DNA of 64,000 nt from CAZSNT01 sp964607765 (lineage in GTDB: Bacteria; Verrucomicrobiota; Lentisphaeria; Oligosphaerales; JABHEG01), in assembly GCA_964607765.1 (NCBI GenBank), contig CAZSNT010000005.1:62001-126000 (forward strand). The letters run 5' to 3'. The position numbers were made by a program, and so were the translations under genes. How positions within the stretch are numbered: the stretch's first letter is position 1; each line of letters starts with the position of its first letter. The notes under the pieces are model-generated. The model was not told where the DNA came from and did no database searches. It was given only the letters and a program-made list of their open reading frames with translations. Shown here piece by piece: positions 8,634 through 17,080 of this stretch.

Positions 8634-9518
8634 ATGAAAAGGAACACCCTCACGCTGGCTGCCATCGCCATGGTGATGGCACTCGCAACCGGCTGCACCA
8701 CCTCCACGGGTGGACGACAGTCGTCCCTGATCGAACCGGTGACGATTCCGCGACCGAAGCCGGAGCCGAAGTCGAAGAACGTGCTGGCCCTTGCGGCCTA
8801 CCGTTCGCCGATCGATCTGCCTGTGCGCATTGACCGGGGCTCTGCCCGGGATCAGGCGCTGGTCGCCTCGTACATGGCCCAGACCAGCCCGGCGGACGCC
8901 GTCCGGCATTACCTCAAGCTGATCGAGGAGCGCGGGGGCAACTATGAGCTCTGTTTCACCCGACACGCCTTCCAGGAAGCCCTTCGGTGCGCCTGGAGGT
9001 CGGGTGATCCCGCACTGCTCCGTACGGTCCTCGACCGCTACGAGCAACAGCTCGACCAGGTGGCTCGCGAACCCGAGCCACGGTTCGTGAAGGACATCCG
9101 GAAGTTCTTCAGTGCGTCGGAAGAACGCCTGCGGACGGCGTACGGATCGATGGACCCCAAGCTGGCGCAGGTCAAGTACGACGTGCTGCAGAAAGACCGG
9201 TCAACCTGGCTGCGGAAGCATCAGGACGCTGTCGTCGGCCTCGTCACGGCCTTCCGTGACACGCCGGCAAGGGAATGGCAACCCGAGCAGATGGACGCCC
9301 TGGCCGTGGCCGAAGTTCATCTCGCCGACGGTTACATCCGTCCGGACTCGAATCTGCTGTTGCTGCGCGAAGCGGAGCAGCGGGCGAAGGCCAGCGACGA
9401 CACGAGCGATCGCAGCATGATCCGCAATGTCGCCCAGGCGTTCATCGAGCGGACGGGGCTGATCGCACCGCCGAACGGGAGGGATTACCTGCTCGGCATG
9501 GACTACCAGGAACGGTAA
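8634..9518 (+). CDS. Lipoprotein, paralog 2 of 3
   Basis: A 294-residue lipoprotein preceded by CAGGAGACG. The signal peptide has lipobox ALATGC (Cys21). The mature helical domain matches the lipoproteins at 3418 and 10703, most closely the latter: YELCFTRHAFQEALRCAWRSG, EPEPRFVKDIRKFF, YDVLQKDRSTWLRKH and YLLGMDYQER have near-identical counterparts there. No catalytic residues are evident. The pairing with the secreted coiled-coil protein at 7547 is repeated downstream (9655 with 10703), so the two families probably bind each other. Confidence 0.75.
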   Translation: MKRNTLTLAAIAMVMALATGCTTSTGGRQSSLIEPVTIPRPKPEPKSKNVLALAAYRSPIDLPVRIDRGSARDQALVASYMAQTSPADAVRHYLKLIEERGGNYELCFTRHAFQEALRCAWRSGDPALLRTVLDRYEQQLDQVAREPEPRFVKDIRKFFSASEERLRTAYGSMDPKLAQVKYDVLQKDRSTWLRKHQDAVVGLVTAFRDTPAREWQPEQMDALAVAEVHLADGYIRPDSNLLLLREAEQRAKASDDTSDRSMIRNVAQAFIERTGLIAPPNGRDYLLGMDYQER

Positions 9519-9654
9519 TCCGCCACGGGGGCCGATCGGGTGGAGGCCGTGGACAACTCCCCGGTCTCGCCCGGTCGTCCCCGTTCCCTCTCGACCGCCA
9601 AGCACCTACGTGCAGCGCGGATACCAAGCCCCAACCAGGAAAGGCAAGATCCCT

Positions 9655-10614
9655 ATGCACACAAACACCACCACGCGCCGCGGGCTTGCCGGTGGCCTCG
9701 CGGCTCTGGCGCTCTTTGCCTGCACCTCCCGCGTTCGCGCGAATGACCAGCCCGAAATCCGGGGCGGCTACCAACTGAAGCTGAGAGAGTACAAGCAGGT
9801 CAAACGGGAGTTGGATGCAGCGCTGGCGGCGGAGCCGATAGCCAAGTCTTGTCCGGTTGACCCCGACCGGATCACCGAGTTGCAGGAGAAGCAGGCCCAG
9901 CTTGTGGCGGCGATCAAGGAAGATCCCCAAAACGCTGAACTGCGTGCGAAGCTCGACGAAACAGTCAAGGCCAAGTATGCGCTCATGCGCACAATCGCCG
10001 GCATCGAAGTCGACAACGCAAGCAGCGTGGTTACGCACGAACTCCAAGTGATCCCGATCCTCCAGCGCTTCGCTCAGCGCGGCGAAGAATTCCTGGCGTT
10101 GTCCAAAGACCGCAGCCTGCCGGCGACACAGCGCGAGGCGTTCCGCGATCTGCACAGAGCGCATCTGGGCACGTACGCCCGTTACGCCAAGCGAATCCGC
10201 GAAAGGCGCAACGGCCAGGCTCGACGGATGACACTTGCCCTGGTCAACGCCCGTGGCGGTCTCGACCGCAGCGCGCTTCAGGACGGCGACCTCCTGCAGG
10301 TCGTGGAGTCGCACAAGGACTACGCCGACGCCATCAAGAGCGAGTTCGTCAGTGACCTCAAGCAATGGCTCGGCATCACCGAACGGCTGCACGCGCTGCT
10401 CGACCGCATGCAACTGCGGGAGATCATGGAAGGCATCATGCAGGATGCCGGCATCAGCCCGATGGCCGTCCATCGCCGACAGAAGCAGCGGCGCGAAATG
10501 TCGCTCGCCAACATCCGTCAGCTTGAATCCGCCATGCAGGTCAAGACGACTGCAGCGACGCCAGGTCCGGATTCCTACGGCGACGACACCGTTGACGACA
10601 TGGCATCCTGGTGA
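9655..10614 (+). CDS. Secreted coiled-coil protein, paralog 3
   Basis: A 319-residue exported protein, the same length as paralog 2. The ATG at 9655 follows CAGGAAAGG and starts a signal peptide with twin arginines (TTTRRGLAGGLAALALFA), cleaved near SRVRA; whether it uses Tat or Sec is uncertain. The mature N-terminus EIRGGYQLKLREYKQVKREL and C-terminus VDDMASW match paralog 2. Charged helix throughout, likely an extended coiled coil. Confidence 0.75.
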   Translation: MHTNTTTRRGLAGGLAALALFACTSRVRANDQPEIRGGYQLKLREYKQVKRELDAALAAEPIAKSCPVDPDRITELQEKQAQLVAAIKEDPQNAELRAKLDETVKAKYALMRTIAGIEVDNASSVVTHELQVIPILQRFAQRGEEFLALSKDRSLPATQREAFRDLHRAHLGTYARYAKRIRERRNGQARRMTLALVNARGGLDRSALQDGDLLQVVESHKDYADAIKSEFVSDLKQWLGITERLHALLDRMQLREIMEGIMQDAGISPMAVHRRQKQRREMSLANIRQLESAMQVKTTAATPGPDSYGDDTVDDMASW

Positions 10615-10702
10615 CAGCAGTCACTCGGGGCCAGTGGGCCTTGCCCTTCGCTATACGACAACCAATCCAAACAGAAGACCAGTGACGATGGAGGATCTGC
10701 CA

Positions 10703-11620
10703 ATGAACACGCGAGCAACACGTCTCGGCCTGCCCTGCCTCGTTCTCATGGGCGTCGGCATGCTCACGGGATGCGTGTCCTCGTCCCCTCGGCGGCAGAT
10801 CGTCCTCGTCCCCGTGTCTGTCACGGAGATCGAGGAAGACGTTACCACACCCGAGTTGGCCCCGCGCGTGCTCCGGTTGAGTGACGTGAGCACCCCCATC
10901 GCCGCCCCGCCAAAGCCCGTGCGGTACGGATCGGCCAGGGATCGGGCAGTGGCCGCCACCTACGTTGCCCAAGACAACCCCGGTTCCGCGGTCTATCTCT
11001 ACCGCCGGCTCATCGAACAGCACGGCCGCCGCTACGAGGTGGCATTCACTCGAAACGCCTACCACGAAGCCCTCCGGTGCGCCTGGCGCGCGGGGGACAT
11101 CGCACTGTTGAAGGCGGTGTTGCGCGAGTATGGACGGAAGCTGGACGACTTCGAACGTACACCTGAGCCCCGGTTTGTTACCGGCCTGCGCAAGTACCTC
11201 TGGGCAAGCCGGGACGATCTGGCCCAGGCCTACGCACGCCTCGACGTCCGGCGGTTGCCGGTTGCCTATGACGTCCTGAAGCGAGATAGGGCGGAATGGC
11301 TGGCCAAGCACCGGAACACAGTGCTCGCTCTGACCATCGTGGTGCGAGACCGCAACTCGAGGGAATGGGACACCGGTCTCTTGGATCGCCTGGTCCTCGC
11401 CGAAGCCAACCTGCTGAACGGTTACGTTCGCGCAGACAGCCAAATCCTACTGTTCAAGGACGCGGAACAGCGCGCCAAGGCATGCAGTCGCTCCACTGAC
11501 ACCACCAGCCTTGCCATTGCCGCTGCCCAAGTGTTCGTAGAGTGTTCGGGCGTGGTCTCTGCAGATGGCGACAGCTACTTGCTCGGACGAGACTACCGTG
11601 GGCGCTGGCCGGGGCGGTGA
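10703..11620 (+). CDS. Lipoprotein, paralog 3 of 3
   Basis: A 305-residue lipoprotein. The ATG at 10703 is chosen over 10688 because GGAGG sits eight bases before it. The lipobox is MLTGC (Cys24). The body repeats the paralog 2 pattern (YEVAFTRNAYHEALRCAWRAG, EPRFVTGLRKYLW, YDVLKRDRAEWLAKHRN, YLLGRDY). Last gene of the envelope cluster; 286 bases of regulatory sequence separate it from the signalling operon. Confidence 0.75.
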   Translation: MNTRATRLGLPCLVLMGVGMLTGCVSSSPRRQIVLVPVSVTEIEEDVTTPELAPRVLRLSDVSTPIAAPPKPVRYGSARDRAVAATYVAQDNPGSAVYLYRRLIEQHGRRYEVAFTRNAYHEALRCAWRAGDIALLKAVLREYGRKLDDFERTPEPRFVTGLRKYLWASRDDLAQAYARLDVRRLPVAYDVLKRDRAEWLAKHRNTVLALTIVVRDRNSREWDTGLLDRLVLAEANLLNGYVRADSQILLFKDAEQRAKACSRSTDTTSLAIAAAQVFVECSGVVSADGDSYLLGRDYRGRWPGR

Positions 11621-11706
11621 TGGAGTGCACGACGATATGCCTGCCCTGTGCCCGACAGCCAGCCCCTGTGTATCGCTCCCGCGCAGTTGCCGAAAGAGCG
11701 ACATAC

Positions 11707-11730
11707 GCACGGTGCAGCATTGCACCGTGC
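11707..11730. promoter_or_regulatory. Perfect 10-bp palindrome, enhancer site or terminator
   Basis: GCACGGTGCA-GCAT-TGCACCGTGC, 24 bases with perfect arms. It lies about 120 bases upstream of the expected start from the sigma54 promoter at 11813, the usual place for an activator-binding enhancer, and its arms contain GGTGCA/TGCACC words like NtrC half-sites though in the opposite order. A second palindrome, TGCATATATGCA, follows at 11734-11745. It could instead terminate the envelope operon; no T-run follows. Confidence 0.45.
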
Positions 11731-11812
11731 CTGTTGCATATATGCACCGCCTCGATATATTGGACGCCTGATTGCCCCCGGGCTGACCAGAGAGTGGGGT
11801 CCACGCGGGCAT

Positions 11813-11828
11813 TGGCACACGCCCTGCT
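11813..11828 (+). promoter_or_regulatory. Candidate sigma54 (-24/-12) promoter of the signalling operon
   Basis: TGGCACACGCCCTGCT has the invariant GG (11814-11815), ten bases, then GC (11826-11827), and matches TGGCAC-N5-TTGCT with one mismatch. It lies about 80 bases upstream of the ABC ATPase start, and the operon encodes an NtrC-type activator at 24472, so autoregulation is plausible. Confidence 0.5.
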
Positions 11829-11844
11829 ATGCGTCTTTGGGGTG

Positions 11845-11872
11845 TTTTGTGCCCCGGCGAAGAAGGCACAAA
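11845..11872 (+). promoter_or_regulatory. Leader hairpin in the signalling-operon 5-prime region
   Basis: TTTGTGCC (11846-11853) and GGCACAAA (11865-11872) form a perfect 8-bp stem with an 11-base loop, between the putative start site and the first ATG at 11907. It could control translation or RNA stability; no riboswitch family is recognised. Confidence 0.35.
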
Positions 11873-11906
11873 GGCCCGGACAGGAAGCCCGGAGGGATAA
11901 GGACAG

Positions 11907-12731
11907 ATGAACGTGGGTACGCAGATAGGAGGGGCAGTCACAATTCACGGACTGCGCCTGAGTTTCCCACGGAACGGGAGGCCATTGGAGGTACTGAGGG
12001 ACTTGGACCTGGAAGTGGCCGAAGGCGAGTTCGTGGCGGTCCTGGGGCCTTCCGGCTGTGGAAAGTCCTCTTTGCTGAAGACACTCGGGGGTCTCCTTAC
12101 CCCCAATGCCGGCCGTATAGCCCTCCTGGGAGACGATCCACAAGAGGCCAGGCGGAAGCGCCGTCTTGGGTTTGTCTTCCAGAATCCTGTCCTTTTCCCT
12201 TGGCGGAGTGTGTTGCAGAACATTCTGCTTCCGGCCGAAGTCTTTGGCTTCACCGGAGTGAATGGAGAGGGCGCTGCTCGGGCGGAATGGACGGACAGAG
12301 CTCAGCGCATGGTGGAACTGGTTGGGCTCACTGGATTCGAGAAGGCACTGCCGCGACACCTGTCTGGCGGCATGCAATCTAGAGTGGCCATCGCACGCGC
12401 TCTGAGCTACCAGCCGGAGATTCTCCTTATGGACGAACCGTTCGGGGACTTGGATGAGCTTACCCGCACTCGGATGAACCTGGAGATGCTACGTCTGCGC
12501 GGCGCTACTCGCTCTACGGTTCTCTTCGTCACGCACTCGATCACCGAGGCCGTGTTCCTCTCGGACAAGGTGGCCGTCATGAGTCCGAGGCCAAGTAGAA
12601 TCGCCGATGAACTGCGGATCGAGCTCCCCTCTGACCGGACACTTGAGACTCAAGAGTCCCCCCGTTTCATGGAGTATGTGGACTTCCTGCGGCGGGCAAT
12701 AGGACTGCTCACGGAGGACACCGCCGGGTGA
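11907..12731 (+). CDS. ABC transporter ATP-binding protein (NrtD/SsuB/TauB type)
   Basis: A 274-residue ATPase. Walker A is GPSGCGKSS (about residues 48-56), a Q-loop lies in FVFQNPVLFPWRSV, the signature is LSGGMQSRVAIARAL, Walker B is ILLMDEPFGDLD, and the switch His is in FVTHSITEAVFLSD. The FPWRSV and DLDELTR/ITEAVFLSDKV features are typical of importers for nitrate, taurine, alkanesulfonates and thiamine pyrimidines. It powers import with the permease encoded six bases downstream and the binding proteins at 13946 and 18144. Confidence 0.92.
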   Translation: MNVGTQIGGAVTIHGLRLSFPRNGRPLEVLRDLDLEVAEGEFVAVLGPSGCGKSSLLKTLGGLLTPNAGRIALLGDDPQEARRKRRLGFVFQNPVLFPWRSVLQNILLPAEVFGFTGVNGEGAARAEWTDRAQRMVELVGLTGFEKALPRHLSGGMQSRVAIARALSYQPEILLMDEPFGDLDELTRTRMNLEMLRLRGATRSTVLFVTHSITEAVFLSDKVAVMSPRPSRIADELRIELPSDRTLETQESPRFMEYVDFLRRAIGLLTEDTAG

Positions 12732-12737
12732 GTTGAT

Positions 12738-13949
12738 ATGTCAAGGCCTCTCCAGACCATCTTGCTCGTGGATGACTGTGCCGAGGACCGCAGCGTTCTC
12801 GCTGAGGCGCTGGCTTCCCGGTACACTGTCTCGGAGGCGGGCTCTCTGGCACATGCCCGACAGGTGATGGAGTCGCCTTCCCGTCCCGACCTAGTGCTGA
12901 CCGACATCAGACTGGGGGACGACGCCCGAAATCGGGATGGCCTCATCCTCCTCAGGGAGACACGACGGACGCAGCCGGCTATTCCGGTGGTGGTCATGAC
13001 CGCATTCGATCTCGCACAGACCATCTTCGCCCAAGAGTTCGGCGGGAGGGCCGATGCTCACACTCTCGGGGCTTCAGCTGTGCTACCAAAGCCGGTGGAC
13101 CATGCGGAGCTGTGCGCTGTCCTTGAAAGCGCCCTGGCCGCTCGGAGACGGAAATGGCGTAGCCGAATCCAGTCTTGGGCGCGCGAATGGAGCCCCCCCC
13201 TTGTTGTGTTCGTCGCCTTACTTGCGGCATGGGAGTTCTGCTGTCGGACGTTCGACGTCAAGGAGTACTTGGTCCCAGCACCGAGTCGTATCGCGGAAGT
13301 GCTTGGCATGAAGCTCCCATCGCTGCTGTGCGACACAGGGATCACGATGGCCGAAGCCGCGCTCGGGTTCTTTGCCGCAAACGTCCTCTCCTTAATCATA
13401 GCGATCGGCTTCTGCCACTGGGCTTGGCTGGAAAGGAGTTTCTACCCCTATGTCATTGCCTTGAAGTCTGTACCCGTCATCGCGATAGCTCCGCTTCTCG
13501 TGCTCTGGTGTGGCTACGGCATGGCTGGAAAGGCGGTGATGGCGGCAATCATCTCTTTCTTCCCGCTAGTAGTGAACGCGACGCTGGGACTGAAGTCTGT
13601 GGATCCGGAAGCAATGGACCTGATGCACTCTCTTTCAGCTTCCCGGCTCCAGATCCTTGTCAAGCTGCGGTTACCCAACGCTCTGCCCTACATCTTCTCA
13701 GCGCTGAAGATCTCCTCTGCTCTCGCAGTGGTTGGGGCCGTTGTTGGGGAACTGACTGGCGCTAAGAGGGGCATTGGGTTCGTGATCCTGATGGCGTCCT
13801 ATAACATAGATACCCCCATGCTGTTCGCGGCGATCATATGTGCTTCGGTTGCAGGGATTCTTTTCTTCGGAGCGGTCGCCTGGATTGAGGTGTTGCTGAA
13901 ACGTAAGTATGGGTTCGACGAAACAGTAGAGAAGGAGATTCCCCGATGA
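12738..13949 (+). CDS. Receiver domain fused to ABC importer permease
   Basis: A 403-residue fusion. Residues 6-135 are a complete response-regulator receiver domain: acidic pair Asp12/Asp13, phosphoacceptor Asp56 in LVLTDIRLG, Thr88 in VVVMTAF and Lys118 in LPKPVD. Residues 145-395 are a BPD_transp_1 permease of the SsuC/TauC/ThiX type, with about six membrane helices and the EAA-type loop near AMDLMHSLSASRLQILVKLR then LPNALPYIFSALK. The reading frame is continuous and both halves look intact, so transport may be gated by phosphorylation, an architecture I do not know from described transporters. The stop overlaps the next ATG. Confidence 0.85.
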   Translation: MSRPLQTILLVDDCAEDRSVLAEALASRYTVSEAGSLAHARQVMESPSRPDLVLTDIRLGDDARNRDGLILLRETRRTQPAIPVVVMTAFDLAQTIFAQEFGGRADAHTLGASAVLPKPVDHAELCAVLESALAARRRKWRSRIQSWAREWSPPLVVFVALLAAWEFCCRTFDVKEYLVPAPSRIAEVLGMKLPSLLCDTGITMAEAALGFFAANVLSLIIAIGFCHWAWLERSFYPYVIALKSVPVIAIAPLLVLWCGYGMAGKAVMAAIISFFPLVVNATLGLKSVDPEAMDLMHSLSASRLQILVKLRLPNALPYIFSALKISSALAVVGAVVGELTGAKRGIGFVILMASYNIDTPMLFAAIICASVAGILFFGAVAWIEVLLKRKYGFDETVEKEIPR

Positions 13950-15037
13950 GAAAGAACAAACGTCCCGTAGTCAAGTCCGTCTGGCTGTTGCTGGCCATCG
14001 CTGTCTTGGCGATCCCCCTCGGCCCAGGATGCCGCAAAGAGACTGAGGCCCCAGCCCCGCCCAAGAAGGCCGAGCCGGCAGAGCCAGCGCAGGCACCGAA
14101 GCCGACGCAGCTTACCCCCGTGTCATTCCGGCTCAAGTGGCTTGTCTACAGTTCCTTTGCCTCACACTTTGTGGCACTCGAGAAGGGCTACTTCAAAGAC
14201 CAGGGCCTGGATGTAACAATCAACCCGGGAGGCCCGGGGCTCGATCCCATCCGGCTTGTAGCCACGGGGACAGACGACGTCGGGTTGGCGGGCTACGAAC
14301 AGATCCTCATCGCCCGTGAGAAGGGAATCCCCGTTATCGCCATCGGCGAGGACTACATACGAGCTGGCGTGGGTCCGCTTGCGTTGAGAAGCTCCGGAAT
14401 CAAGGAGCCCAAGGACTTCATCGGCAAGAAGGTCGGCATCCTTCCCGGGACGGACAAACACACGATCTACACTGCTCTCATGGCCAAGTGTGGCGTGGAC
14501 AGAAGCGAGATCGAAGAAATCCCGATTGGCTTTGATATCAAGCTTCTCTTCAATGGCACAATCGATGTCTTCCCCGGGTTCATAACCAACCAGCCGATAG
14601 TCGCGGAGGAGAGCGGCCACCCAGTTAACGTCATCGATCCGCAGGGATACGGCGTACGTCCTGGAGGGAACGTCTACTTCACATCTGAGGAAACGTTGGC
14701 AGAGAAGAAGGCCGAACTGCAGGACTTCCTTCAAGCTGTGCTGAAGGGGATCATTGAGTCGCAGAAGATGCCGGACGAGCAGGTTGTCGAGATCGTTATG
14801 AAGCACAACGACAAACTGAAGAAGGGCACCGAGATCAAGATTTGGCGGGCCACAAAGGATCTTCTGCTCGAGAGTGATCCGACCAAAGTCGGGTTGCTCT
14901 ATCAGACCAAATGGGAAGAGACCGCCAAGATGGCACTCGACTCCGAGCTGATCAAGACACAGCCAAAGCTCGATGAATGCTATACGAACGAGTTGGTGAA
15001 AGAGATTCTGGCGACAGGTCTCTCCAGTCCCGAGTAG
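13946..15037 (+). CDS. ABC importer substrate-binding lipoprotein (NMT1/THI5-like)
   Basis: A 363-residue lipoprotein whose ATG overlaps the permease stop (ATGA). Signal peptide with Cys in LGPGCRKE, a Pro/Ala-rich linker, then an NMT1/SsuA-like two-lobe fold: FRLKWLVYSSFASHFVALEKGYF, DQGLDVTINPGGPG, DDVGLAGYEQILIAREKGIP and FIGKKVGILPGTDKHTIYTAL. Family members bind pyrimidines, sulfonates, nitrate or similar small molecules. The ligand cannot be read from sequence. A relative at 18144 suggests alternative ligands or a sensor role for one of them. Confidence 0.88.
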   Translation: MRKNKRPVVKSVWLLLAIAVLAIPLGPGCRKETEAPAPPKKAEPAEPAQAPKPTQLTPVSFRLKWLVYSSFASHFVALEKGYFKDQGLDVTINPGGPGLDPIRLVATGTDDVGLAGYEQILIAREKGIPVIAIGEDYIRAGVGPLALRSSGIKEPKDFIGKKVGILPGTDKHTIYTALMAKCGVDRSEIEEIPIGFDIKLLFNGTIDVFPGFITNQPIVAEESGHPVNVIDPQGYGVRPGGNVYFTSEETLAEKKAELQDFLQAVLKGIIESQKMPDEQVVEIVMKHNDKLKKGTEIKIWRATKDLLLESDPTKVGLLYQTKWEETAKMALDSELIKTQPKLDECYTNELVKEILATGLSSPE

Positions 15038-15105
15038 GCTATAGCCCTGCTTGGGGGCCTCGTTCTGGTGCTCTGCGAGTTCGGCGTTGGCATGCGTGCG
15101 CGTGG

Positions 15106-15127
15106 CGGCCCCGTTTCGGCGGGGCCG
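15106..15127 (+). terminator. GC-rich hairpin in the operon gap
   Basis: CGGCCCCG, loop TTTCGG, CGGGGCCG. It sits in the 192-base gap between the substrate-binding protein and the amidotransferase genes; no T-run follows. It could lower expression of the downstream part of the operon. Confidence 0.4.
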
Positions 15128-15229
15128 TCCGCCTTCTACGGCAATACGCAGCCTCCGCAACGACCGGCCAGGAAGGTTGCGAGCGTCGTGCAGCGTTACG
15201 TCGAGTTGTGGTGTAAATGAGGTGTTTGC

Positions 15230-17080
15230 GTGTGTAGCATTAACGGCGCAATAGCAAGGGACAGAAGCCTTTCGGAAGAGGCACAATCGCTCCACAGGCA
15301 GATCTGTGCCGAGCTCGCGTATCGCGGGCCAGATGCGTCAGGGGCGTTCTTGCACCCGTCCTGTGCGCTCTACGCCAATGAATTCAAGATCACTGGCCGC
15401 GCTACCAGCCATCAGCCCGTTGTGTCGGATGATGGCAAGATCGCCGCTATCCTCAACGGAGAGATCTACAACTACCGCGAGCTCAACCAGAAGCTGTCGG
15501 TGGAGGGCCTCCCCGTCAACTGCGACAGCGATACGGAAACACTGCTCCGCTTGTACGAGGCCTACGGTGAGACTTGCCTCGGCTTGATCGACGGCATGTT
15601 TGCCATCGCCATCTATGACGCTCGAACGCATAGACTCCTCATCGCCCGAGACCGGTGCGGGGAGAAGCCGTTGTTCTACGCGGAATGTGGAGGGACGCTC
15701 CATTTTGCGAGCGAAAGTAACGCCCTGCTTCCGGTCACTGGCCGCCAACTGAGCCGCAAAGGCCTAGTCGAGTTCTTGTCCTTTGGTTTCGCGTCAGATC
15801 ATGTCGTGGAGGGAATTCGCAGGCTGCGACCCGGCACGTTCCTGAGCGCCTCGCGGAGTGGCATCACGGTTTCGAGCTACTGGACCCCCGTGTTCAATAC
15901 ACGCTACGACACCAAGGCGGCGGACGCGGTGGACGAGGCCTACCAGATCATCTCAGACAGTGTTCGGTCACGTATCCCGCGCGAGGTGGACTGGGGCGTG
16001 TATGTGAGCGGCGGCCTCGACTCGTCAACTCTGGCTGCCTTTCTGGCAGGAGAAGGGACCAACCCCCGCCTTCTGTCGTCTGGCCTTGTCGGCGTCAGTT
16101 CGCAGGGGGAAGACTTCCCTGTCGGCGAGGACTTCTGCTATGTCGAGTACTTTGGCAATGAACTCACATATGCCAAGAAACTCATCCAAGGCGTCGCCTG
16201 TCACGACGAGTCAGCAACTTTCCCTTTTGACGTCTCCGAACTGGTCGAGGATCTTCCCAGGATGGTGGCACACCTTCCGAGCGGCCCAGTGATGAGTACG
16301 TCCTTTCCTCTGTTCCATTTCACTGCCAAGAACAGCAGACATCTGCGGGTTGCGCTCAACGGCGATGGCTCAGATGAACTGCTGGGGGGGTACGCCACCT
16401 CCCAGCCGGAGGCCTACAGGCGCACCGGTATCGCCCGGGGCTTCCTCTCTGCGACGAGTTACTTCAGCAGACACGAGCTTACGAAGGTTCTGGGAGCCGA
16501 TGCGGGAGGCGTGCTCGACGGGGTCATCGAAGAGATCGACCGCGACATTGATGAAGCCTACCAAGGAGACTGCCACCCACAGGACGAGCTCTTCAACAAG
16601 ATACGACTGTTGATGTTGCGACACGTCTTCTGTCCCCAACTCCTGGAGAAGGCGGATGGGATGACCATGGGCCAGGGCCCGACGGAACTCCGTATGCCCT
16701 ATTTGTCTCGCGCATATGTGGAGTTCGCGCTCAGTCTGCCGCTAGCGGTGTGCCGTGCCGGAGGGAAGAAGAAGTACATTCTCAGCGAGCTCGCGGAAAA
16801 GGTCGGCGTGCCGAGATCCGTGCGCTGCCGCATGCGCAAGCAACGCACGTCACTCCCCTACTACACCCTCTTCTTCCGCGACGAAACGTTCCGCGGCTTC
16901 GTTAGATCCGTCCTCAACCGCAAATCCGCGGTCGGAGACGTTCTGCGCCTCTCCGATCCCGGTGCATTCATTGAGGACATGTATGGAACTGAGAATGCCG
17001 ACAAACGTGCTTGGGCCCTTCTCGTACTCGAGCTTTGGCTTCAAGGCGTCTTCCACCTGGGACAGAGGGATGGCGTGTGA
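15230..17080 (+). CDS. asnB: Asparagine synthase (glutamine-hydrolysing)-like amidotransferase
   Basis: A 616-residue protein starting at a GTG that places Cys second (MCSINGA), needed because Cys2 is the glutaminase nucleophile after Met removal; AGGTG lies just upstream. The N-terminal class II amidotransferase domain (to about 190) shows YRGPDASG, LNGEIYNYREL, SDTETLLRLYEAYG and ARDRCGEKPLFY. The C-terminal ATP-pyrophosphatase domain has the SGGLDSSTLAAFL loop and GDGSDELLGGY. It should amidate a carboxylate using glutamine and ATP. Many AsnB relatives act on peptides or cofactors, and the following methyltransferase points to a small-molecule tailoring pair rather than housekeeping asparagine synthesis. 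Confidence 0.85.
   Translation: MCSINGAIARDRSLSEEAQSLHRQICAELAYRGPDASGAFLHPSCALYANEFKITGRATSHQPVVSDDGKIAAILNGEIYNYRELNQKLSVEGLPVNCDSDTETLLRLYEAYGETCLGLIDGMFAIAIYDARTHRLLIARDRCGEKPLFYAECGGTLHFASESNALLPVTGRQLSRKGLVEFLSFGFASDHVVEGIRRLRPGTFLSASRSGITVSSYWTPVFNTRYDTKAADAVDEAYQIISDSVRSRIPREVDWGVYVSGGLDSSTLAAFLAGEGTNPRLLSSGLVGVSSQGEDFPVGEDFCYVEYFGNELTYAKKLIQGVACHDESATFPFDVSELVEDLPRMVAHLPSGPVMSTSFPLFHFTAKNSRHLRVALNGDGSDELLGGYATSQPEAYRRTGIARGFLSATSYFSRHELTKVLGADAGGVLDGVIEEIDRDIDEAYQGDCHPQDELFNKIRLLMLRHVFCPQLLEKADGMTMGQGPTELRMPYLSRAYVEFALSLPLAVCRAGGKKKYILSELAEKVGVPRSVRCRMRKQRTSLPYYTLFFRDETFRGFVRSVLNRKSAVGDVLRLSDPGAFIEDMYGTENADKRAWALLVLELWLQGVFHLGQRDGV

Noticed and set aside
15037..15229. Second sigma54 promoter upstream of the amidotransferase
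   Set aside because: TTGGCAT is followed by GC at nine, not ten, bases from GG; spacing in sigma54 promoters is strict.
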